From Dryas octopetala (lineage: Eukaryota > Streptophyta > Magnoliopsida > Rosales > Rosaceae): DNA of 64,000 bases. Numbering within the stretch: position 1 is the stretch's first letter; the number at the start of each line of letters is the position of its first letter. Location of the stretch: contig OY992835.1 of assembly GCA_963921425.1 (NCBI GenBank), positions 17,484,001-17,548,000 on the forward strand, read 5' to 3'. Below the pieces are notes generated by a model. The model was not told where the DNA came from. It ran no database searches and saw nothing but the letters and a program-made list of their open reading frames with translations. A program made the position numbers and the translations under genes. Positions 25,469 to 36,259 of this stretch are shown here, piece after piece.

Positions 25469-25600
25469 GCAGGTGGTTCAGCGAACCAGTGCCGAACTCG
25501 GCTATTTCATTCGGCAGACATCCACCGAATAGAAGAGGATTGTTCGGCGGGTATCTGCCGAACGAAATAGCCAAGTTCGGCACTGGTCTGCCGAACCTGC
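25469..25600. repeat. Long hairpin inside the nested transposon
   Basis: The two halves are near-complementary over about 60 bp each: left GCAGGTGGTTCAGCGAACCA, right (reversed) GCAGGTTCGGCAGACCAGTG, then shared AGTGCCGAACT, GGCTATTTC and TTCGGCAGA blocks around a short loop near 25530-25540. A T run follows at 25603-25617. Within each arm, TTCGGC/GCCGAA motifs recur, so the stem also contains smaller hairpins. Confidence 0.85.
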
Positions 25601-26720
25601 AATTTTTTTTTTTTTTTAAGTTGGTGTTGTGGGGAGGAGAGAGAAATACAAGGGTCGGTGCTGCGAGGAGGAGAGAGAAATACGAGGGTCGGTGCTGCGG
25701 GGAGGGGAGAGAGAGAGAGATGGAGGTGGTCGGGTGAAGGAAGGAGAGTGGGAGGGAGGTGGTCGGTGAGGGAGGGGAAGGGAGGGAGGGGGAGGGGCTG
25801 GGATGGCAGAGGCTTGCGGGTGGGTGGCTGGTTTCAACATTTTTTTTTTTTTTTGTTCTTTGTTTTTTTTAAATTTAAAAATTCACATTTGGAGTAGGGT
25901 GTGTAGTGTTTGGATTAGGTGGGTGTGTAGTGAGAAATTTTGGTGAGATTAATGAGGTTGGGGTATTTTGATAATGAGAGGGGTGTGTAAAAGAGAAATT
26001 TTAAATTTTAGAGGATGGTAGGAGGTGTGTAAGAGAAAAATGTGTGCAAAAAGAAAAAAAAAGGGTGTGCAAATAGCAGCTCTCTTTTTAAAACCCCAGA
26101 GAGTGTATGTAAAAAGACAATAAACCTCAGAGGTGTCAGTGTAATTAACTCTCAATACTATTCAAACTCAAAAATACCCAAATTTTAGTTTAGTTTTTTT
26201 TTTAATTTTTTTGAGAGTTTAGAATTTATGACATAGTCTATAGAATTTAAGGCTAAGGTCTTAAAATCCTAAATATGAAGTCATGAAACCTAAACTCTAA
26301 ATGTTTAAATCTTAAAACAATATTACATCATTCAACAAAATATAATTTACGAAATTATAAAGTGTAACTTTACAAGAGTTACATTATGCATCATAACAAA
26401 AAAAAAAGTGTAACTTTTTACATACTATATCCTAACAAAGTGTAACTCTGTAAAGATTACATACGGTGTTATGAAAAAAATTTATTTTTAAGTATTTTTT
26501 ATGACTTGAAAATAAATAGATCTTTTATATATATTTATGAGTAAAACTTACAATTTTTTGTAGCTTTTTGCTAATATATAAATGACACAAAACAACTTGT
26601 TATCTCTATAAACATTTCATTCGTGTTAATTCAAATGATGTGTGGTTAAAGCTGCACAAAAGTTGTGCGAGTTATTCAAAGAGCAAAATCAACCACAAAC
26701 TAAGTGGTATGTGTCTCACG

Positions 26721-28978
26721 TAGGGGTGGGTTCGGTACGGTTACCGTACCGAAACACTCATACCGAATTCCGACCGATATGGGTCGGTAACCGATCACTT
26801 CGGTATCGGTCAGAGAGTGGCGGTGCCGACTATAACACCAAATTAAAAACAATCACAGAGAAGGGGAGAGATAAGACAGAGAGAGGGAGATAGGGAAGGG
26901 GAGAACTAAAGAAAAATCCCAGTAGATCTACATCATCTACTGAACACACAACATTTCTCAATCACCAAATATTCTCAATTTCAAAAAAAAAAAAAAAAAC
27001 TTATTATACAGAGAAAACATGAATTGACAAATACATGAAAATGAACTTCAATGGCAAGGGGTCAAATACAAGAAAATTAACTAATGAGTTTCTAAGAGAA
27101 TAGAGAGTGAGATTCTGAGAGAGAGTGGGCGAGACAGAGGCTGGAGTGGGCCTCGATGCCGAGCTGCTCGCCGCTGAATATGGCTCTGTTGCGCAGCTGC
27201 TTCTCCTCGTTGCCGTCGTTGAAGGAGATCGCAGAGAAAGGGAGGAGAGTGAGCAGAGGAAGAGAGAGATCGCAATGAGGGAGAGCTGAGAAGAGGGAGA
27301 AGAGAGAGAGGCGGCATGGTATGAACAAAGAAAAAATTCTGATTTGTGATTTAGGGTTTGGTTCTTTTAAGTTTTAACTAATAAAAAATAATATATAAAC
27401 TAATGAAACATATATATACGAATAAATATATACTATAATTACATGCTTTTTTAATATATATATATATACATATATATATAAACATATATTGATACTATAT
27501 AAACGTATTTGTAACTTTATAAACATGTAAACATACTAATAAACTTATTTAAACTAATAAACCCTAAACCCAAATTGGTTATAACTTTAATACAAATAGG
27601 TTTGATACTAATTTAATAGATAATTAAATATATATCCTTATAATTTATATACTAAATTTCATAGGGATGGGCAAAAATCTAGGGCTCTGATTCAAAATTA
27701 TCTTGATTCATCCCCCCGTGAGGAATTGCCAAAACATTTGACTCTTCACCCATTCGAATATAAAGGATTAGTCAATCAAATAATAGATAGTAAATGGGTC
27801 GGTTTGAAAATAAATGAATTGCTTGTTGTAGAATATTACTCTCATCAAACTTAACCCTAACTAAATCAAAGAGAGGTCTAACTGTTGGAGTATCCATTCT
27901 TAGGTGAATTAGGTGAAGTTATCAAAACTAATTAAAAATACTCTAAACCCTCTAAACCTTATACCCTATACTTTATACCCTATACCATACCCTATACCCT
28001 ATACCCTATATCGTATACCCTATACTCTAAACCATATACCATATATTCTATACTAGTATACTCTATACCATATACCATACATACTACTATATATAAATTT
28101 AGTGTGTAGAGTAATTAATAGAATTTAGGGTTTAGGGTTTAGGCCTTTAGGGTATTTAATAGAATTTAAGGTTTGAGGTTTAGGGTTTATGGTTGGTTTA
28201 GGAGTAAAGGGCTTTAGGGTTTAGGGTATTAATTTTATTATCTAGAATGTATATAAATATATAGATTGGAAAAGCAAGTACACAAGATCCTTTATTTTGG
28301 GGTTTCAAATTTCAATTGGGGTTTGGACTTTGGGCTTTGGAGTTTTTTATTTTTATTACATATGTTTTTTATAATTTATAGTATATAGTCAATAACTTAA
28401 TAGTTTACATGTTTTTTAATTTATATCATCTTCTAAACCTTAGGGTATATGGTATACGTCATATACCTAATAGGGCCATTAGGCTAAATGGCTAATACTA
28501 TATACTAATAATAATATATTATACCATATTATACATTTATGATTGAGGTAATTATATAAATCATAAATAGTGCATAACTCCATAGTTCATATTGATATTA
28601 ATATATTATACCATATTATACCATATTTTACTATATTATATCATATTATACAATATACTAAATTACTAATATTATATCATATTGATATAAATTATAGAAA
28701 ATTAGAAATGTATTATATAAAATTATAAATTATATAGAAAGGTAATACTAAGTATTTTATATTTAGGGTATACCAGTATAGTATAGAAATGTATAAAAAT
28801 AAATTATTTTAATTATACTTTTTCAATATACAATCGGTATTGGTATACCGTTGGTACCGGGTTTTGTAAACCAATACCGTTACCAAATTCATCGGTATTT
28901 TTGGTATTAGTATTTTTCGGTATAAAATCGGTACGGTATCGGTATTTTTCGATATTTCGGTATTTTTACCCAACCCTA
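26721..28978. mobile_element. hAT-like non-autonomous element, 2.26 kb
   Basis: A perfect 8 bp target duplication GTCTCACG (26713-26720 and 28979-28986) flanks inverted termini TAGGGGTGGGTTCGG and TAGGGTTGGGTA. Both subterminal regions are packed with CGGTA/TACCG motifs in both orientations, a usual hAT feature. No transposase ORF remains. The left third is purine-rich and contains a short open stretch on the minus strand (27092-27328) of unknown origin; the right part is AT-rich with degenerate telomere-like repeats. Confidence 0.85.
27950..28225. repeat. Degenerate telomere-like repeats
   Basis: ACCCTAT/ATACCCT units recur from about 27950 to 28030. Opposite-strand TTTAGGG units appear at 28126-28150 and, scattered, to about 28225. 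Plant telomere repeat is TTTAGGG, so the two blocks look like short telomeric-type tracts in inverted arrangement, here inside a hAT-like element rather than at a chromosome end. Confidence 0.6.
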
Positions 28979-28986
28979 GTCTCACG

Positions 28987-31819
28987 TGTACAAATGAGAT
29001 GTTAAAAGACTAAAATACCCTTAAAAAGTGGAAAATAACATCAAATAATAGGACGGTATAATGTCACAGATACCAAAATAAATCTCTATAAATTTTGAAT
29101 CTTAGCTATTGTAACACTATTTTGTTTGCTTACACCTGACCTGTAATTTAACATTGTAGAGTAGTAGTCATATCCAAGTCCTGTGCAATTGTCCAATTCT
29201 CGTTTTGTAGGGCTAAATTGCTCCTACAATTCTCTACAACTTTTAATTTCTTTAGAAATTAGAAAATATAAATTAAGCTGGTAATTTGGTGGGCCTGTTT
29301 CTTTACACACAAGTGTGCTAAGTACGACATTCAGTGCGAACAATTTCATAAATTGTGATAGCCAGGTGTCTGATTTCTTATTCTCTTATAATAAGACTGT
29401 TGGGCATTCAGTGTGAACAATTTTCTTAAATTATAAGAAGTATTTGATTTCTTATTCTCGTTGACCTTAGTTACTATGAAAAAAAGGTCAAGTTGCATAG
29501 AAGTTAGAATTCATTCTCTCTTATCTTAAATTCCTCATCTTCTTCGCTCCTTTTTTTTTTTTTTTATGTACAACAACTAAACATATGTTTCCAAAAGTAA
29601 ATTCAGCTTGTAATTTTTTGAAAAAATAATTATAGTAAGTAATAATAATTATAATAGTATTATATAGGCACACATTTACTTAAATTATAACATATATAAG
29701 ATTATGAATAGAATACTAATACACCACCACATTCAATCACAATTATGGGTGTGTTGGATGGGAAACATGGGCCATAAACTGACTGTACAGGTTAACTTTT
29801 GTGTATTATTGGAAATGAATGAGTGGCATGGAAATATTTACGTAGGTGATCAAGCATCAAGCATGAGTGCATGACATCATATCTATCTATGGCACACTCT
29901 GTAGGTCTGACAAAGCAGTACTGGACTCTGGAGTGGAAGGACTAATTATGTACCATGTGACATCTGAGTCTGGTGACAAAGAAGAAAGAAGCTCAATCAG
30001 CAAATCAATCATGCATGCATATCCTGCAACCACACACAAGCCATGGGCCATTAATTCATGCCTCTTTTATTGTGGTTTCATTTTCTGGATTTTCTTAGTA
30101 TTTTTATGCGATGTAGGATTTAGGGTATAATAATTGAACTCTTAGAATTAATACAAGTACACTGTTAGCTTATTTTATGATAAAATTATTTTTCCCATTG
30201 TTTAACAGTACCAAAATGGTTATCTAACTAGCTTGCTAATTAACATGATATCAAAACCTTGAAACATTAATGCAAGAGGTTTAACCTAAGTCCGAATTAG
30301 CCTCTAACCCACATTGTTGCCTCTTTGCAATGCATGATTAGAAGAAAAGTTGTTTTCTTTATCAAAGTGGGGTAGGTTGTTTGTTAAAACAAAATTTCGA
30401 CTGAGTTTAAAGATAGGTACAGCATGGGCAGATTTTTTTGAAGGTTAATTTCACTGTACAAGATAACCACTTTACCAAAAATTTATACTGACAGACATAA
30501 ATAAGCAAAATGGGAAATGAATGATTTGAATCCAAGATCGACTTCAAAATTAAGGAATGAAGGATTTGAACTCAAAACTTCCTAAAAATAAGGTTTTGAT
30601 ACCATATTAAGCTAATAGGTACAAATTGATAGGAAATACGCCAACAACATGTAGAACAAACATATATATTAACAAACAAAAACAAGCAAACTTTAAGATT
30701 TTAATATTATGTTGGACAACTATTGTGTCTAAAAAAATTTAAGTTATTATAAAATTGACAAACAATGTATATCAAGCTAATACATATTAAATTTCACTTT
30801 AATACTACTTCTTTACAAAATTACAATGTTGTACCCAATGTTTGAATGGAAAAGAACGCCACCATCAAAATTGATATATTGTTTTCTGGTCCAAGTCAAT
30901 GAAGTCATGATCATGGATTATAAATAAAGGAATTCATATGGGTCATCCCTTAATTATTACTAATTTCCCTAAATTTATACCAATAGCTTTCCCATCTGTT
31001 CACACTAAACTTTACTAATATCAAAGCTACCTAAGTAGGAGGGTGGGCATGGGCCGCAGCTCACCCTTCCGATCTTGGGCTAAAACATTGGGAAGGTGGG
31101 CTGCAGCCTAATGGGTCGGACTAATACTTAACGGGCCAACAGACCAATGCATGTGTCATATAGAAGTATAGAATAGAACCCAGAATCAAAGTAGAAACAT
31201 GGGCCGGAGAGGCTGGCAGGCTTACATTATCAGACTAAGCCCATGTAGTGAGTATGGATCACAGACTGTTTTACACGTGTCATATTTGATAAGGATTTGG
31301 TCTTCTACTTAATTTTACATAATTCATGTTATTTGAAATCTAATAATGTGTGAGCAAAATAAAAAAGGGATTCATAAACACTTTTTGTGAAATCACATAC
31401 CCTTCTTACTTTCTAAAACCGCCAATAACATTCGCCTCTTTCAAGCTCATAACAATTGCGCAAATGTTAGAATGAATGTCAATAGTCAATTGATGTCAAT
31501 CTAGTTAAATGATTGTGTATAATTTTTAAAGATATATTATTTAAGATTTCAAATTTTAAATTTAAATAATTATACATGTATTATAATTTATGTAGATTAG
31601 TAATATAATTAAATAATGTTGTAGTCACAAGAACAAATTTCAAACGTTATAGAAATAGATGATAACCAATTTCTAGAACATTTATTACGATTAGCTGTAT
31701 ACCATATACATCCGCAACATACCCAAAATCCATTTTACCATCTAAGTACAAAATATAGAGAGAATGGTCATTGCCACCCCCAAATAATAAAGTAATTGAA
31801 GACCCCGAAATTGTTAACC
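28987..31819. other. Intergenic, no gene recognised
   Basis: AT-rich with an 87-codon ORF at 29867-30130 that matches nothing I know. A TGGGC-rich patch near 31030-31260 may be transposon debris. The last part should contain the lipoxygenase 3' UTR. Confidence 0.45.
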
Positions 31820-34800
31820 TCATATTGAAACACTATTAGGCACACCTCTACATGTAATCCCAGGCTCAGAACTAGCAGCAAGTAGCTCATAAGGCAGCAC
31901 CCCAGCCCCACACCTATGCTTAAGCTTTGGATCACAATTCCTCCTATCAATCTCCTTCTCAATCTCCATAATCTCTGCAGAGAACCTGTAAAACGCCTCA
32001 ACAACAACAGGATCACCGGACCAAGTAGAGGGCTGTTGCCTCTCCCCAAGGTACTCCTCGTCCGGCGAATGCGTAGACAGTGTGTCCACCACAGCCATAT
32101 ACTTTGTGGCTTGTAGGACACTCGGCAATGCTGAGAGGAAGTACTTTTGTGGGTCGGCTATGAAATTTGCATACTCGGGGTCGTTCTCTTCCGGGATCAG
32201 CCTTCTCATTAGGGGAGGCCTATTGGGGACGTACCCTCCATAAGGGTACTGACCAAAGTTGAGTGCAGCATGTTGTGCTGATGCTAGCCAAATCAAGGTG
32301 CTGAGGATTGAGACAAGGTCATCTGGGGTCGACAATGAGGGCCACCAGCTTTCATGGCGAAGATCCGCGTGGCCTACATTGATGGACTCTGAGTACCAGC
32401 CTTGTAGCTCTCTGTCGTTTCGAATAAGGCTCGCATCTGGGTAGTAATGGTGCACGTAGGTCCGAACCCAGTTTTCAATTGCACCCCAGATTAGTAGCCC
32501 ATCACTGCCATATGGGTAATCTTCCATTACAAGTCTCACGCCGTGGGGTTGTGTTGGGTCAGGCACTGCCATGCCCCTGCATTACAAAGTGTTCGACCAA
32601 AGTTCAGACAAAGAACATAGAACAACAAGTACCATAACCTTTAGTGAATCAAACACAGAGAGAATTTGTTACTCAATCACATACCTTTGGACGAGATCTG
32701 CTGGAAGGCTTTGGGTGTCAAAGCGCCAACCTTTGTAGGCAGCAGCACTGATTTCCATGGCGTAGCGGCCAGGGGTGAAGCACGCCTCAATGACACCGTC
32801 GGCGTTGATTAGGCTCTGCCGGGCCAATCCATTGATCTCCAGGGTGTATCTCATGTGAGGATCCAAGAGCTTGTATATTGGGTGCATTGCACTCAATTGT
32901 CTATGTGCTGCCAATATAAATGGTTCCAAGGTAGCATGGGTACGTAGCCTGCAATCCATGCAACATATATTCAGCACAAGAACATGTACAAAGTAACAAC
33001 AAAATTATATTATAAGGGATTACATTTTCTGGTCACATTATGTGACAGATAAAGTCTACTTGTTACGTCAATTATTATGAAACTTCAAATATCACATAAT
33101 GTGATTAGCTAATGTCGTCAGAAAATGAAAATTATTATTAGCGGCAAGTTTAACATACCAATGGTGTACGAGTTGATGGACTCCGGCATCATTGGAGCAG
33201 ACATGGGCCTTGGCAAGCTGCCACAACCAAGAGGTGGTTGCATCGACCGGAGGAGTCAAAACACGCTTGGATCGTGAACTTGGTCCTGCAGGTGGGAGGC
33301 TCAGCTCTATGGCAATGGGCTTGAGAGTTCCAGTGGGTGTCCAGAAAAAAATGGTACGTGTAGCATAAGCCTTGCGGCCATCAAGAGCATTAATTCGCTC
33401 AAGAAATGGAAGGTAAACGTCATGGTAGTCCACTATGTAGAGCTTGTTCTCATCTAATGCCTGCAAAATCAAACAATAAGAAAAACCAAAATGAGCAAAC
33501 TATGGTCCAATAAAAAGGGATTTAGACAAAAAATCAACTTAATCAATGGGTGAGAGTGGCATGAGAACATTTCCACTTAGAGAAAACACCAAAAAGATTA
33601 AAATAGCAAGTGATGTAATGGGTACCTGTTGCACAGTCATGCCATAGAGATGAGGTGAAATGTGTTCTTCTTTGAGTGCAGAGTCTAATGGCCCATAGAC
33701 CTTAGGGTCAAGTTTGCTCACTGGTGGGAAGACCTTAAGCCTCTCAATGCTTAATGGGTTAACCCCTGCCACTGCTTGGCGGGCAAATTCGTCATCTCGC
33801 TGCCAGCTTAACTTGTCCTCTGCACATGGAATAATATCTTAGTCTAATAAACAAATACTTTGTTCATGGTTTTTAATTAATTAATCACACACTATGATGG
33901 CGCACTACATAATTTATATATGCTTATTTCTTTGGTGGGAGCATTGAGGGATTATAATATGATATAATATATGGTAATTAAAACCATGTTGAACATGAAA
34001 CTCACTACTGAGAATCTTGGGGTGGTCATATTTGAGAATGCCCTGGTTGTAGTCTTGGAATTTCATGACCATATTTGGCAGTGGAAGCTTCTTTAATAGT
34101 TCATCTTGCAAACCCAATTTGAGGCCTTCACTGTAGAGGCTGTCAATGTCAGCAAATCCTCGGAAGTCTTTGTCAGCTTTGAAGCTGGACATTAAGGAAG
34201 GGATCAAGTTGTGAAGGACTCCCTTCAGCCTCCCAAAAGAGAATGTGTCCATTTTAGACTCCTCAAATTGTTCATCTCTAGGCACATACATTGGTAGAGG
34301 CTTCTCAACCCTGCTCTCTGCTAGCATATCTGTGCCACACACAAAGAAAATAGACCATTAAGACTAAGCCACTTATAAACTTCTTTGTCGTATTATATTG
34401 AAATATGACTCTACAGTCTGGTAACATAATATAACATATTAGATAGTCTAGCGCATTAAGTAAGCATAATTACCGGTATCAGTTGGGAGGCGACCAGTAC
34501 GGCATCGTCTTGGGTATGGAATTTTTTCACCTCCAAGTTTAGGCCTAGCAAGGTCAATCCCCTTATCAGGGTTTCCCAAGTCATTGTACAAAGCATAGTC
34601 ATATACGCTATCTGATAATTTTCTGACTCCAGTGCCATCACCCCTAAGATTCTTCAGCTCTTTCTGCCTCAATTCTTTAAGCCCCTCTGGAGTCTGGCTT
34701 GGCAAATATGGCTGCTCAAATAAAATTAAATTAAATTTAAAACCCACAAAAATACAAAAGTCAATAATTTTTCTATGCTTTTAAAAATTTAATGATGCTG

Positions 34801-35902
34801 CCGCCAAAGAAGAAAGTTATTTGGTATCATGGTAGTTGGTAGGCTTAACTATATGGGCCCATGGCCAAAGCCTATTAATGACTGGCCCATTAAGAGATCA
34901 GACGGACCAAAAATCCTTTTAGCAAAATTCATTTATTAAAGAAGAGAAAGAGACCCCATTTAATTGCTGAGAATGTTAGGCTGCTAGCCATGAACCATTC
35001 AACTCCTCTAACGTAGAGACCAAAAATATAATATCCAATCTATTAGTCACTTGAAGAAATTTCAAAGACTAATTTATAGAGTTTTGACTTTCTGTGTAGG
35101 CAAAGGAACAAGAACAAAAGATCAATGAAAAGTAAAATGGAACTTAATTCAATTTAATTTAATTACCTTGTTGCAGAAGACTATTCTTTTCTCAGGGTGA
35201 TCTTTCTTGGATTGCATCCAAGAATTACAGGGGAAGTGTAATGGACCACAAGCAAAGCCTTCAATGGTTATGGCCTCCAAAAAGAACTCATTTTGATGCT
35301 TGTTGGTCACTGTGATTGCTCCTGGTATACCAAAATTTGAGTCCACCATAAATTCGGCTGTGTAATTAACCCTCTCTGCTTTGAGATTGGACTTCTTTGA
35401 CCAGTCCTTGAGCACCCCTTCACTGCTTTTCTTGGGTTGCTTAGTTCCTACAAAAATTCAAACAACAAAATTAGCACAATTCTCATTGAATAGTACAAAA
35501 ACCAGAGTACCCAGAAAGAGAAAGCTGCTTACTTGGGTCTATTTCAGTGCTGACAATCTCCAAAACAACATTCCTACCGATCTTGTCAGTGAGAGCATCC
35601 AAGTGTTTGGAAATAGCCTCTTTGAGGTCCTCCTTGGTCTTGTTCCTCACAGTCACCACAGCCCTCACCTGGAACTTCACAGGCTTCTCTGCAGAAGAGA
35701 AAGAAGGCACAATCTTGACCAAGTCCTCACTGATTGCAGCTACAGGCTGACCCCTCTTGTTGGTCTTCCTCAAATGCACCACCCTCCTAACACTCTTCTC
35801 TGAAGGCACCAAACTTGGTCTGAACAAAAACTGGTTTTGGTGATCAAAAAAAACTTTTTTGTCAATCAAGGAAGTGCCTATAATCTGTTTAGCTAGTGCC
35901 AT
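31820..35902 (-). CDS. Chloroplast 13-lipoxygenase, LOX3/LOX4 type
   Basis: Non-heme iron dioxygenase that makes 13-hydroperoxides from linolenic acid, the first committed step towards jasmonates. Eight exons (35902-35533, 35447-35167, 34714-34474, 34329-34006, 33819-33626, 33460-33159, 32948-32685, 32576-31820) give 910 aa. Residues 1 to about 50 form a plastid transit-like leader (MALAKQIIG), then a PLAT domain, then the catalytic domain. Iron ligands by family alignment: His570 and His575 in HQLVHHWLRTHA, His761 and Asn765 in HAALNFG, and the terminal Ile910 of GVPNSVSI. All are intact, so the enzyme should be active. The start is the MALAKQ ATG; ten codons upstream in frame encode only a Lys-rich leader from the UTR. 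An assignment to LOX3 or LOX4 individually is not possible; eudicots often carry both. Confidence 0.96.
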
Positions 35903-36033
35903 CTTCTTCTTCTTCTTAATTTCTCTGTACAAACACTCTCAGATTAATTAACCCAATTGATCAAAAGTATAACTTTTACTTTGGGGCAGAGAAAAAGAAA
36001 TGGTTGTTGTTGTACAAGAAGAAGTGAGAGAGA

Positions 36034-36038
<5 letters not shown>

Positions 36039-36075
<37 letters not shown>
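36039..36075. repeat. (GA)n microsatellite in the lipoxygenase leader
   Basis: About 18 GA units on the plus strand, hence (CT)n in the lipoxygenase 5' UTR, 135-175 bp upstream of its start codon. Length variation here could affect expression; that is inference. Confidence 0.9.
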
Positions 36076-36078
<3 letters not shown>

Positions 36079-36130
36079 GTATATGCAGAATATGATGATG
36101 AGCTGGTATCTTTCTTTCTTTCTCTCTTGC

Positions 36131-36140
36131 TATATATATA
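36131..36140 (-). promoter_or_regulatory. TATA box of the lipoxygenase gene
   Basis: TATATATATA lies about 230 bp upstream of the ATG and about 55 bp beyond the CT tract, a plausible position given a leader containing that tract. No other TATA candidate is closer. Confidence 0.5.
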
Positions 36141-36259
36141 GAGGAGATATATAGACAAAGAGAAAGTGAAAGTGATGGTGGTGGAAGAGAAAAAAGGTGA
36201 ATGTTATGGATCTCACCGTCCACACGTTTTTCAAATTTTGTGCTTGTGAAAAACACTTG

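Larger units (their letters stand above)
24911..26084. mobile_element. Non-autonomous DNA transposon nested in the MITE at 24601
   Basis: The terminal inverted repeats read GAGTGCTGCTATTTGCACAC at the left and GAGAGCTGCTATTTGCACAC at the right (reverse complement), each followed by a CTTTTTGCACAC subterminal motif. An 8 bp direct repeat TTTTTAAA flanks it (24903-24910 and 26085-26092). Inside are a (CT)n tract at 25135-25179, a pyrimidine-rich left half, a 132 bp hairpin and a purine-rich right half. No transposase is seen. The same terminus occurs at the start of the window (25-80), so the family has at least two copies here. Confidence 0.8.
24601..26151. mobile_element. Mutator-like MITE split by a nested insertion
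   Basis: The ends are perfect inverted repeats GAGTTAATTACAC and continue imperfectly for about 60 bp (ACCTC, AGGTTTAT, TACATACA blocks). The flanks carry a 10 bp direct duplication TCAATACTAT (24591-24600 and 26152-26161). Without the nested element and its duplication this copy would be only about 370 bp, so it is a short non-autonomous element. It encodes no transposase. Confidence 0.85.
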
